Part shown: piece by piece, positions 47,729-59,872 of the stretch | Layout of the letters: the number at the start of each line of letters is the position of its first letter | How positions within the stretch are numbered: the stretch's first letter is position 1 | NCBI GenBank assembly: GCA_028554755.1 | Contig: JAPTOF010000005.1 | Coordinates: forward strand, 4,597,501-4,661,500 | DNA from: Cordia subcordata | Taxonomy: Eukaryota; Streptophyta; Magnoliopsida; Boraginales; Cordiaceae | Length of the DNA: 64,000 nt | Direction: 5' to 3' | Notes under the pieces: generated by a model | Databases searched by the model: none | What the model was told of the DNA's origin: nothing | Seen by the model: the letters and a program-made list of their open reading frames with translations, nothing else | Program-made: the position numbers and the translations under genes

Positions 47729-49215
47729 TGTGTAATGCCTCTCCCATATTAGTTTTTGTGATACTTGTGTTCAACTTATGATGACATAGGTTAACTAGGA
47801 TTGTCACACAAGGTCTAAGCATTTTGAGCTAGTTTCTTAAGCTCACTGGCTGACAAACCAATAGCTAGGTTTGGGTTATTACAAGTGGTACCAAAGTTAG
47901 GTTCTAGATAGATTTCGAGCCACCTAGTGGTCCTAGACTATGGTTTTGACTTGTTGGTGCAATGAGGATGTCATGTGTTTAATTGCCTAAGGGTCTTGAA
48001 TTGTGGTTCTATTTTGTTTCGCGCAAAAAAGATGATGCAATATTTATCTACCTAGGGAAGGTTTGTAATGCCCCTATAATATCAGTTCTTTGTGATGTAA
48101 CAAGGGCGTCGTGAGTTTCAGGGGCGGAACCAGGGGGACCGACGGGGGCCGGCGCCAAAAAAATATATATTTGTGTGCATAAAATTTTTAAAAATTCTTC
48201 TTACGGCATCCCTATTAATTTTTCTCTTCTTTTTTGTTTAAAAATTTATTCTAGTAATAATTTTTTCGTATGTATTTTTCTATATAGATTATATTTTAGT
48301 GATTAATTTTTTGTAATAAATAGAAATTTTAGCAAATTTAGCGAATAAATTTCAATAATTCTTAATTATTCGTTTTGTTAGTTAGGTACTTAGAATAATT
48401 TCTTTTGGCAAGATAAATTTAAGAAGTTCATAAATTTTAGATAGCTTTATCATAGAGAATTTATTTATTCAGATATATTATTTATTTTTTGTTTTGCCTA
48501 GAAAAATTCATAAAAGAGAGAAGAACTTAATTTAATTGACTGAATTAGTAAACTTTTTCTTATATAATTTTATAGTATTTTGTTAAATATTTTTTAAAAT
48601 TTGTTTATATTTAAAAAAAATCTAATAATATTTACATAATATGTTCTCTTGACGAGAAGACTTGTTTTTCTACTTAATCTTGACAGTGGTTTTCATTCAA
48701 ATAAGTATATAGGTCTTGGCCCCTCCTCCCCTCAAGAAAATTTTATAGTTCCGCCCCTGGTGTGTTTATTTGCCTAGAGGAGTTTGTAAACCCATCTATT
48801 CCCAATATTAGTTCTTTGTGAGACCTGATTTCAATTTATATTGATTGTCATATGTTTATCCACTTAGGGGTTTGGACTGTGGTTCTATTTTCTTTGGTAT
48901 GATAAGGGCGTCGTATGTTTATTTGCTTAATGAAGTCTGTAATGCCCTTTCAACATCGATTCTTGGGCAGTGGTTCTGGTTTGTTTGATGAGACAAGGGC
49001 ATGTTTATCTGCTTGGGAGAGTCTATAATGCCTTTCTAGCATCAATTATTTGTGAGATTTGTGTCCAACTTATAATAACATGGCTTTTGACAAAAAAAAC
49101 GATGAGATGGTTTGACTACCATTATCATAATAGGGCTTAAGCATTTTGGATTAATTTATTAGGCTACTAATGATGACAAACTAGTAGTTGCATCTTGGTC
49201 ATTATAGGTGATGTC
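47729..49215. repeat. Degenerate LTR-like repeats of the TGTAATGCC type
   Basis: Two related blocks flank the stretch, 47729-47886 and 49024-49215, sharing TAATGCC, TTGTGAGATTTGTGT-like, CAACTTAT, TAAGCATTTTG and GATGACAAAC. After the first comes TGGTACCAAAGTTAGGTT, close to a tRNA-iMet primer site. Between them, units with GTAATGCCC, GGGCGTCGT and ATGTTTATTTGC recur about every 150 bases. I read this as a decayed small LTR (TRIM-like) element or tandem array, later split by the hAT-type insertion at 48119. Confidence 0.5.
48119..48759. mobile_element. hAT-type non-autonomous element with 8-bp target duplication
   Basis: The 641-bp element begins CAGGGGCGGAACCA and ends with the reverse complement of CAGGGGCGGAACTA. 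GTGAGTTT (48111-48118) and GTGTGTTT (48760-48767) flank it, an 8-bp duplication with one change. Inverted ends of this type with 8-bp duplications mark the hAT superfamily. There is no transposase frame. Confidence 0.85.
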
Positions 49216-50499
49216 ATTTGATTAATGTGGCATGTCTTTCTAAAATGTTTTTCATGTATATGACAAGATTATGGGAATTTAAAACAAAACTTAAGGAAAA
49301 AATGATTTAGTGCATTCGTATTTTCATGCTACACTTCAGCACAAATATTTGAGTTAATGTACACATTATAATGAGATTAGATATGTATTTGGAGTGTTTG
49401 GCATAAGCCTACAAAGGAAGCATTCAGATTTCTTATGTTTTGTAGATTGCAAGGAGGAATAGAAGTTAAAGTTAAAATTGGGTAAGGTTGAAAGATAGTA
49501 ATGTGGTCATTATAAAATTAGTATCTTTGTCTGTAATATTGATGTTTGAGAGATTTGATGTGGCTTAAAATTTAAGTTGATAGGTTTCTCTCATAAAAGA
49601 AGTAAGAGGGCCCACATTTCTTACTCATCTTATGTTAGTAGCAAACGTACCCTCGAGGGGAAGGAGGGTAGATAGGGTGAAATTGAATTTTTACAATTTA
49701 ATTGACATTTGAAGCTTTTTGTTGAACCCTTGGTGTAGAGCAAACTAAGGGTATAAAATTGAAAATAAAGCAAGCAATTATAAACACCAAGATTTGTAGT
49801 GGCTTCGCACAAGCCTACATTCATTCCTCATGCTTCTCCACTTGAGAATTTCAGTCAAACTCTATTAAAACAAACCCGTACTTTTCAAATGTTGGCTTAG
49901 CACAAACCAACATCTAGAACACCTTAGATTCTACCCAATTTAAGGAAATTCTTGCACACTCTTCTCATGTAGCCTTTTTTGTGATTTTCCCCTCAAAACC
50001 CTGCTAAAGAGAATAATTATAAGTGTACTTAATTCAAGAAACTGACAACTTTAAGCTCAAAAGCTGATAAAATAACATGAAAGTGAAAGCGTTAATGGTT
50101 GCCTTGATAGGTGAATCTCTTTCTTCAAAAGTTCATGTTTTTGGCACATATGGGGTATATTTATATGCATAATGCCCAAAATTAACTGTTAGACACATTA
50201 GCAATTTTAGATTTCAAGTTTTGAAATGTTGGGAGTGGAGAAAATCAAGTAAATTTTGAAAAAAAAAAAGGGTCAGTTTCAAATAAGATTTTCAAATTTA
50301 GAACCATTGATGGTTGAGGTACCGTTGTGGCAATCACCCATAAGCCTTGCCCACATAAGAACCTTAGGTTCCTTTATGGGTGAGCTCTTTGCTCAAAAGG
50401 TTAACCTGATCCTTTACCCACATCCACTAATGGTTGAGGTTGAGGACATGCAGTCGATCGCATGCCTCACCCTATTAGGTAGTTTTGCATTTTCATAAC
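49216..50499. other. Intergenic DNA, nothing recognised
   Basis: No coding exon, terminal repeat or tandem array stands out. The short open frames here have no familiar motif. Confidence 0.5.
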
Positions 50500-50504
50500 A
50501 CTTC

Positions 50505-50922
50505 TATTGGATTTAGTGGGGTCAATCCATAAGGGGTGCTCACTTATCTAAAGGATATTTTAGTTTACTTTGATAACTACTATGTAATCCTAATTATATT
50601 AGGATTAAGGCACATTAAGAAGGTGCTGATAAGTGTAAATAGTGTCTAATTAACAATACGATGATGGAGTTCTTCTATTTTATTTCCTATATATCATATA
50701 CAAGAACTATAAGAAAAAGCCTGTAAGAATTCTATAATAGCAAAAAAGGGCTTTAGACTGTAGAGATAAGAAGATTCATCCAATATACTATGAGGATCTC
50801 CATCGATTTGTAATTCCAACCACGGTCCTTTCAGAATTAGATCTTGCTTCTGCATTTAAGGAGAAATACATAGGTCTCCTAACCGTTGTATTCAATTAAG
50901 TATTGAATAATATTTTCCTTCA
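50505..50922 (+). repeat. LTR: 5' LTR of the third copia element
   Basis: 418-bp LTR matching 55285-55701. It starts TATTGGATTTAG (the partner has TGTTGG) and ends CCTTCA. The target copy ACTTC lies just before it (50500-50504). A primer-site-like TTAGCATTAGAGCCAC follows at 50923. Confidence 0.88.
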
Positions 50923-53900
50923 TTAGCATTAGAGCCACAAGTTGGTTTTCTGATCGTTAGGTCACTATCGAATGATTCTATTGATTTTGTGTAAATTTAG
51001 AATTAGATCTCAATCGTGTTTGTTCTTTCATTTCTTGCTTTTTGTGTATGATTATTCAGTATAATTTTGCAACGAAAGTTATCATGATTATACTTTGATG
51101 GATTAATCACATTTTATATTATATACAGTAATTAATTAGCATATATTACTTTATTATTTTCGTGATTGTGTTTAATTGAAAATTATGTATTTCCAATTGA
51201 GCTAAAATTAGCATTTTGGAATTTTTCTAAAAAAAGTTTTGAAAATTTTCTAAAATCGTTTTGAAAATTCTAAAAATTGTTTTGGAATTTTTTTTATTCC
51301 TAAAATTATTTTGAGTTTTTTTCTTAAGCCTGTGAGAACCCAAACCATTGGACCTCCCTAAATGCACAATTTTTTCTTGTCCATCCAAACATCATGATTC
51401 ATAAAATTATAATGACAACAATTATTAAAAAAAAGAGAAAAAGGATTTTTTAGCAGCAGCCATGAGCAAAAGCAAAGGCTTCTCATGTTTTCCCATGTGC
51501 AGTTCGAAAAAAATTTATTTTGTTATTTTTTTCCTCAAACCCAGCTGAGCTATTTGAGTTGTTGACCAAGATCAACCAAGCTATTTGACTAAGCCGTGAG
51601 CCATAGTTCAAGCAAAATCTTTTTTAAGAGACTTCAGTTTTTTTTTTTTGTGGGCTTTGGAGAAGTGGGCTTATGGCTTGTTTCTTAAATTTTGGGTTCT
51701 CATAAATGGGTTAAAGCCTATATTACAAGTGAACAAAGCTTGATAATTTATTTTAAAGGCTTGACTAATTAAAATAAATAAATTGAAATTAGTTTTCAAG
51801 TAATAAATAAAATAAACAAATTGAAATCAGCTTTCAATTTTTTTATTTTTCAAGACCCTAATTAATGAAAAATTGACTATATGAGTCAATTACTCCTACA
51901 TAAATTTAGTATTTATGTTATTGCCCCAATCAAAATACAATTAGTATTAGTTACCGATTTCTTTTTAAAGAAATTTATATATTTCTTTGCAAGGTGGCAT
52001 GAGAAATTTTAAATTATCCCAATTATTGGCATGAAAATTTTAATTATTAATTATTCTTAATTTTAAATTTTTTTAAAATACGAAAAATTTAGTTTTATCC
52101 GTAACAAATTCTTTAAAACTTAGAAAAATTATTTTCATGTGTGAGGAAGATGTGGGGTTAGCCTCACTCTCCTAAAGTGATTAATAGATTGTGATGTCTT
52201 GATAGGTTTTAACTTGTTTAACACGTTAAATGTTAATTTGTTTAACATTATTATCCATATGAGATTATAAAATTCATACTTGATGAATAAGTTGTTTGGA
52301 GCATGATTAGAAATGTTTAGCTGTATTTCTAATTGGGTTAATTCTCAATATGCATTCAACTTTTAGAACCATGATTGGGAACTTAGTAAACTTTCGACTT
52401 TGGGTTATGCAAGTGTTTATTAATCTCATCAATTCTTGTTGACTGTTTAAAGTATATGTATGTTGAATATCATACCTTGTATGTAGATTAATAAATCCTT
52501 AATAATAATTCTTTTTAGTAGAGATAGGAATCTACTTTCACGAGTATTTCATATCCTTAGAGAATAAGTTTCTTATGAAGGATTAAATAGGACAAGACCT
52601 ATCTTATTTGAGATAGAGGATAGAAACGTACTAGGATCACTTCATTTAAGGGGGAGGATTTTAGTGGATGATGAATTAGTTTCTCATTTGCAACTCCTTC
52701 ATCGGATACGAATAAAAGTGATCCTATTACTCCATGTGGGAGTGCATCACTTTAGGTAGGAGTGTGCTGTTTCAAGTGGGAGCAACAACGCAAATCTTGT
52801 TCCAAATAGGAGCGGGATTATTCCAAGTGGGGGTAATAGTACAAATCTTGTTCCAAGTGGGAGCAAGTTAAATGTTTCTTATCCAAGTAGAAGTCGCATT
52901 GATCCAAATTATAAAGTGAGATTTAGTGAATCTCAATTGAGAAATAGTTCTCATTGAAAGATCCATTGCTAACAATTTAAGATTGAAGGCTTTGGACTTT
53001 TTACAATACTTTTACAACAAGAAAATAGGCCAAGATTTGTATGAGCATTTTTTCTTATCTCAAATCCTTCTAAGGATATATGGGTTATAACAACAAAAGA
53101 AAACATAGAGTTTATAAGAATCAATTAAGTTAAGGAATAATTGATCTTCTAAAGGGAACACAAAGTTCAAAGACAATTGTATCAAGAATTAAGTCTTGAC
53201 TTGTCTTAGAAGGTATAAACAACAGAAAACGTCTGCTGAATGACTTACTTGTTCACTTAATTTCGACTATTATTGCATGTTTAGATCTTTAATTGCATCT
53301 AATAGATGTAAAGACAATTTTTTTCTCAATGGAGAATTGAATGAAGATATTTATATGAAACAATTTGGTGTTTCATTAAAGGTAGGCCACAAACATAAGG
53401 TTTGTAGACTTCTGAAGACCATTTATGGTCTTAAATAATCTTCTTATATTATACCAAAAGATCTAAGAGTAATTAAGTAGTTATGACATCATGTGTTGAT
53501 GACATAATGATAGCTAGGTATGATATGAAACTTTATAAACAAGATAAAAGACCTAGTTGATAATCTCCCTTTGAGTTAAATAATATGGGTGAAACATTGT
53601 ATATTCTTGAGGTAGAGATCTCAAGACACCGTTCAAGGAAATTTTTGCCTTTATTTGTTTGAGCACAATGTTCGATAAAGTACTTGAATGAGTTAATGTA
53701 CAACCACAACCCGTAGAAATTCCTATCAAGTGTATGTGAATAATTGAGTGGCCAAATGTGTCCTAAGACTTCTTAAGTAAAAGAAGAGGTGTGCCGATTC
53801 TCAACGAGTATATTTGGAAGTCTTTTACTATGTAATGTGTACTAGACTAGATATCTGTTTCGCAAATGACTTGGTAAATAGATATTAACCCTATGCTAAT

Positions 53901-55284
53901 CCAGCATTTTGGAAAGTAGTTAAGAGGATCATGAGAATGAAACTGAGTTTGTGTTACTCGTTTCAATAAAGAAAACGATTGTTTGGTTGAAGAATTTCTA
54001 AGCTTTTTATGATTGGCAATGCTATAATATGGATCCAGTGTTAGTCTACTATGATAATGAGGCTTTGATTGCATGCACTAAGAACTACAAGTGTCATTAC
54101 CAAACACATATACACCAAATATAACCATGTAAAAGACATGGTAATATAAAAGGATATGAACGTGAAGTATATTTGAGCATGGAATATGATCACAAGTATG
54201 GTAATTAAGTGCATTCCTATATGTTTATTCGGTGTACACACTTGATCTAAAGGATCACGTAGATGTTAATATACTTCTTCTATTGTTTTTCCCAATGTTG
54301 ACAAGCTAATTGTTTAATTATTGATTTATATATACATATATTATGTGAATGTTTTGTACATTCATTATTTACTAATGAAAAAGTATGTCGGGTAGACAAG
54401 AGGTTAGGCTTCTTACACAGGTAACCACCTCCTATATCTTTGTCATAAGTGTAGATGAGACAAGATTTTAAGGAAATTATCAAAAGGATGATTTTTGAGA
54501 GCTATGTACTTAAAATCACAGATGTTGCCTAAATAGTGACTAAAGGTCATTATAGTCATTTTGGTGAAAATATTCGCCAAGTCTACTTTGTAAGCTAGAT
54601 ATGAATTCAAGTTAATGACTAGATCAAGGAACTCAAAATTGGACATTTATGGTGTGTAAATATCAACGGTATAGTATTCTTCACATAATAAAGATATACG
54701 TTCCATGGGAAAGGAGAAAATGTTGAAGCACATGTTTCATACCATGTGTGCTAGATTCGACCAAACAAGTTAACATAAGTATGATCTCGACTTTTGTTGT
54801 GTGAGACCTGGAGCCTTTGTAGTAGCTTTATAAGTGTACCCTTAGACTCCAATCAGGTCCTTGAGACTTAGTTTGATGTTAGCTATCTTAATGTGTTGCC
54901 AAAAATCATGAACGTAGATTCAGTTTGGCGGGACGTGCCTAGAAAAGCGAGTTAAGTTGATGTCAAAAGGATTGTGAGACGAGGAAGATCATTGAAGGAA
55001 AATCATTGATGAAATCTCATTAGTCCATATTCACTGGTCAACCAATTATAGCTTGTTATGAGTTACAAGATATAATTGTGGAGATAAGATATGATGGATT
55101 GGATCATGTAAAGATATCTTAATGTGATTCATATGATCTAGGGTACTTACATACTTTTTTGTTTTACTTGCGGGTTTGTGTTCGACGAGATGCTATATAT
55201 TCCTAACAGATATTGCAGATTTTAATGAGAACATGGTTCTCGGCTTAAAGTATATGAGCACTCTCATTATGTGTGAGTGAGAGA
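50923..55284 (+). pseudogene. Third Ty1-copia element, internal region, heavily decayed
   Basis: Plus-strand copia motifs are scattered over many stops. Reverse transcriptase lies at 53300-53430 (FLNGELNEDIYM, then TIYGL); YVDDIMIA is near 53495; LYILEVEIS follows near 53600; and the part leading into RNase H is near 53830-53930. Gag, protease and integrase are not recognisable. At 52740-52920 a short motif (TTCCAAGTGGGAGC and AACAACGCAAATC-like) recurs several times. A purine-rich GTGAGTGAGAGA precedes the 3' LTR. The pair of intact LTRs with the same target duplication shows one complete insertion. Confidence 0.8.
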
Positions 55285-55701
55285 TGTTGGATTTAGTAGG
55301 GTCCATTCATAAGAGGTGCTCGTTTATCTAAAGGGTATTTTAGTTTACTTTGATAACTACTGTGTAATCTTAATTATATTAGGATTAAGGCACTTTGAGG
55401 AGGTCCTGATAAGTATAAATAGTGGCTTATTAACAATACAATGACAGAGTTCTTCTATCGTGTTCCCATATATCACACACGAAAATTCTAAGAAAAAGCC
55501 TACAAGAATTCTGCAATAGTAAATAGGGGATAAAGACTGTGAAGACACGAAGATTCATCCAAAAAACCGTGAGGATCTCCACCAATCAGTAATTTCAACT
55601 GCCATCTATTCAGAATTACATCTTGCTCCTGCATTCAAGGAGAAGCACATAGGTTTGCTAACCTTTGTATTAAATTACGTATTGAATTATATTTTCCTTC
55701 A
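55285..55701 (+). repeat. LTR: 3' LTR of the third copia element
   Basis: 417 bp, TGTTGGATT to CCTTCA, followed by ACTTC (55702-55706), identical to the five bases before the 5' LTR. The two LTRs differ at roughly one base in eight or nine by eye, pointing to an old insertion. Confidence 0.88.
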
Positions 55702-55706
55702 ACTTC

Positions 55707-56600
55707 TGAATCACAACTTTTCCAAATGAAATGAATGCTTTGAAAACATTTTAAGTTTCCAAAATGTTAAAATGGTTTTGTAACGAGTTTTTAATCAGGT
55801 GTGCGTATAAGTTCAGCTGAGAAATTAAGGACACTCATAAGAGGCAATGTCACACTAAAGTTTTACGTTTGCACTCCTCATGCCTTTTGTCTTCATCTTT
55901 ATGCCACCTCTTAACTTCAAGTCTTTAAAAGATCTTCAAATTGCATCACAAGACTTTAAAACAAATAAGCTTCTTTGACATTTGATATTCCACAAAGGTC
56001 ATACACCTATCTTTTCACTTAATGATTCAAAGCAAGGCATATTCTCAATTTAAAACACATTAGTCAAATTATCATATAAACAATCATTAAAACATATAAT
56101 GCAAACATCTTTTTTTGAAACAAAAAATTTCATTATTTTCTTTATTGAAAAGAATATTACTAGTCAAATCTAACCTCCAATTGTAAGTTAGACCCATTCA
56201 TTCTCGACTATAAATTTCATTATGAACTTTTAAGAGTGTATTGATATTGCTCTTGTAAAATTGATGTCATATTTGCTACACTTTCTGCACATGGTGTTAC
56301 ATTATTTATGCTTTTATGATTTTACTGTGTTCTCGATACTATCTTATTAATATATCTTTCTATAATGTGCTATGACGTTGGTATTTAGTTTTGCTTCTGG
56401 AGTAATGCTTTCAAATGAGTTATCAGATATGCTTTTTCACTTATATGGCAATTTGACTATGTCAGGAATATATTTGCCCATTCTCCCTTAATTACATTTT
56501 TAAATGTTCAAATTTAAAATGACAGGTTTAGCCGTCCTACTCTTTGACTTGGGTAATAATCCTCATTTCCTTTTACTTATCCCCAATAATATGGTGGTTA
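55707..56600. other. Intergenic DNA, nothing recognised
   Basis: No exon, tandem repeat or terminal repeat stands out in either strand. Confidence 0.5.
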
Positions 56601-57592
56601 TGGTCTTTAATGATTGTTGATTTGGTTGGGGAATTTAGTTCTTTTGTTAGAAGATAAAGTCAAAATGTTTATTTTTAATTTTGATATCCCTTCAAAGTTC
56701 AAGTTAAATCCTATTGGTGGGCCAGGGGGGCTTGTTTTCCAGAAAGCAATGGGCAGGAGATGATGACTTGTTGGAAGTTTTAGAATCTCACTTCCCACCT
56801 GTATGCAGCAAACACCAAGACCCATTCTTTGGGTAAAACCTAGCTCAGGTCAGTATAAACTTAACGCGGATGGTAGTGTCAAAACTGAACAAGGAGAAGA
56901 TAGGTATGGAGGCCTTCTTTGGGATGAGCATAGTACCCTGATTTCTGGTTTCTATGAAGAAGTGGATACCCTCTCTGTAGTGTTTGTTGAACTTCAAGCC
57001 TTGTATAGGGGCTTAAGCTTATGTGAGGCGTGGGGTGTCGGGAATATTTGGGTTGAGATGTACTCGACTTGGGTTATAAAACTTACACAAAGTCTCCCTC
57101 ATTCTTAGGACAGTTGTCACGAAGTTATTAGAACTAGAAAATTGATGGATACGTTGCAAGCACAAATCACTCACATTTGTAGAGAAGGTATCAAGCTAGC
57201 TGATTTTCTAGCGAATCTTGGGGTTGGGGCTTCAGAACTTGTCACCTTCAACAACATGCATAATATTAGGATGCTTTGTGGATTAGTACGCTATGATCAA
57301 TTGGAGATTCCTAACTTGCGTTTGTAAGCTTTAGACAGGGCCTTTGTAAGGATGGAAGTATTATCTTATTTATTTTTGTGTTTTTCGTGTAAGAGTAGTA
57401 GTAGCACCTTATTTAATTTTTGTATTGCATTTGTGTCTTGCGTTCCGTTGTATGAAGATTGGTCTATCAATCTTTCATGCTTAGAAATAGACTAGAGTGT
57501 CAGGTTTAACCCCCCATCTATTTTGTACTATTCTTTTGGTGAGAATAAAATTGCTAGGATTGCAACCATGCTTTTACTAAAAAAAAAAAAAA
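56601..57592 (+). pseudogene. LINE 3' end with RNase H domain and poly(A) tail
   Basis: The frame at 56803-57108 has an RNase H start (KLNADGSVKT, then YGGLLWDE, and FVELQAL), is cut by a TAG at 57106, and resumes at 57142-57327 (REGIKLADFLANLG), the RNase H end. The 3' part finishes with GGATTGCAACCATGCTTTTA and an A13 run at 57580-57592, the expected poly(A) tail of a LINE. The domain resembles the one at 27956-28330 on the other strand. It is 5'-truncated and not functional. Confidence 0.82.
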
Positions 57593-59050
57593 GTTGAATC
57601 CTATTTGTTAACAAATTGATTTTATGTGAAGAGCTTAGGCTTGAATATGGGTAGACTTAATGGACCAATTTTTATGGTCTATATTAGTTTGTTGTGGACT
57701 CTTGAAGGTAATCTTTCTTTGCCTCTATAAGACGAAATGACAGGGCCAATACATTATTGTAGTGTGAAACAATTGGTTAAATTATGGGTGTCAATGCCTA
57801 TGTAAAGGAATATGTATAGGATAGATGTATATTATTGGAGAAATAAAGAGTATTTTGGACTTTAATAAGTGTATAATTTATTTGCTAGGTTTTCTTTATT
57901 GATATAGCTATTGAAATGTATTATATATCATGATGGAGTTGTTTACAAGGTTCTAGAGTCGAAGATTAGGTGATGATCTTTCCAGGTTAAGTTCATCAAT
58001 AATTTGAAAATATTTATGCACACCATTACTATTATGAGCTTTGGTAAATGATGGAAGATATCTCATTCTATGGCATCAAACTTTAAGGTGACGCCGTATA
58101 GGTGTTAGTCATCTGTAAGTGTCAAAGAAGAAAATTATGAAAAGATAAGGTATTGACATTCGATCAATGAGGTTTCTTTTTGAAATTTGGCATTTTTGTT
58201 TGCAGATTTTGAATTTTATGTTTAGTTTGCACTGATAAATAAGTTTTGAGAATGAAACATTTTATGAGAGAGGAAGGATATAACACCATGTACTGTGTTG
58301 AGATCATTAAGTGACTACTACATGTTTCAAGTCATTAAGTTAGCAGCTGAGAGAGAGAAAGAGAAGGAGGTTATTTTAACTAAATAAAGTTATTAATGTC
58401 TTACCTATTACAAATTTTAAAAGAATAAAGTATTTGAAGTACGTTTTTCCAAAAGCAATAATGATAAAATCCTACAGGTATTCGTCCTAGAATCATAGGG
58501 GAAGAAATCAAGGAAGATGAAGTTTCTTTATGTTGGTGATTGAAACAAACGTTATTACTCCTTTAAGGTAAGTTTTTCATTTTTAGGTCATGATTAAAGA
58601 TAATTTCATAATTTTCTATTTATTAATAAGTTATGGTAAAATAGAAGTTGGTATGTTTAAATTAGGTTCTTGAAAGATTTAGAAATTATTTGGGAGTGAA
58701 GACGTTGTTAATTTGAGGATTATCAATTTGAGAATTAGTAAGTGGATTTTTTCTCTTTACGTCGTATACTCGATACTCTGAATTCTTGAGCCTTGTTTAG
58801 TATTCCTCACTTCATTAAAATTGTTATTTTCAGAAAAATCACTATACCAACAATAATATGCATACATATATTATGTAAAAATGCTTGACCTCTTATTGTC
58901 CCTAGCATGAACAAACATGATTTGTTATATAATATAATATTAAAAATATTTTGCAATATATAAAATTATTAAGGCCACGTGGGTTATTTTTATTTTTAAC
59001 CTTATTTTTTAATTTACTTCTAAAAATAACCCAGTTTTGAGGGGAGTAGC
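57593..59050. other. Intergenic DNA, nothing recognised
   Basis: AT-rich. A small GA-rich patch lies near 58340-58370. No gene is visible. Confidence 0.5.
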
Positions 59051-59059
59051 AAAAGTAGA

Positions 59060-59670
59060 CTCTTCGAACTTATGAAGCCCGATCACGAATGTTGAAAACT
59101 CGATATCGGACTTCGAAAGTTCGAAAATATATTCGAATTACGAAGCTTCGATATCGAACTTTATATTTTCTTGCTCAAACTTCAAAAGTTCGAAAGCATA
59201 ACTTCGAACTTATGAAGTTCGAAAATAGGATACTAGGGTTTGCAGGATTTTCTTACTCGAACTACAAAAGTTCGAAAGCATAACTTCGAACTTATGAAGT
59301 TCGAAAATAGGGTGCTAGGGTTTGCAGGATTCGTTCTGTGACGATGTTGCGACGATGTGACGGAGGGCAGAGAATAATATCAGGAGGCAGATAATAATAT
59401 CGTGTTTCAAACTTTAGAAGTTCGAGTTTACAAGATTCAGACGTAATCAAGGGCAGAGCAGAGCAGAGAATAAAATTTTTGTCAGAGATGTGCATTTTCG
59501 AACTTGTGAAGTTCGAAGTTTTGAAAAATTCGAACTTTCGAAGTTCGAAATTTTCAAACTTTCGAACTTCTAACTTGCGATTTTGTTGTTTCAAGTTTTT
59601 AAAATTCGAGTTAGGTTATAAGCCGAAACTCAGAATTTTAAAATCCGAATTTCTAAGTTCGAATTTGTTA
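59060..59670. repeat. TTCGAA-rich palindromic array upstream of the MULE transposase
   Basis: Over about 600 bp the palindrome TTCGAA and the arm pair CGAACTT/AAGTTCG recur more than a dozen times, often as TTCGAACTTATGAAGTTCGA. Within it, 59170-59251 and 59252-59331 are two 82-bp tandem units (AAAAGTTCGAAAGCATAACT through GGGTTTGCAGGATT). It ends about 200 bp before the transposase start codon. It may be the terminal or subterminal region of the element; the matching other end is outside the window. Confidence 0.75.
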
Positions 59671-59872
59671 CTATATAATGCACACCCGACTTCTCCCTTC
59701 ATCATCTCGTTCCAAAATCACTAACCCTACAAACGTTCACACGATAAGTCACATTACGTAGCATTTTCAAAATTTGGATTTCTTTGCTATACCACTAACC
59801 ACTCCACTTCCCTCTCTTCTGCAGCTCATTCACATCTAAGTCACGTTATATATTTTTTTTTCACCCAAAAAG

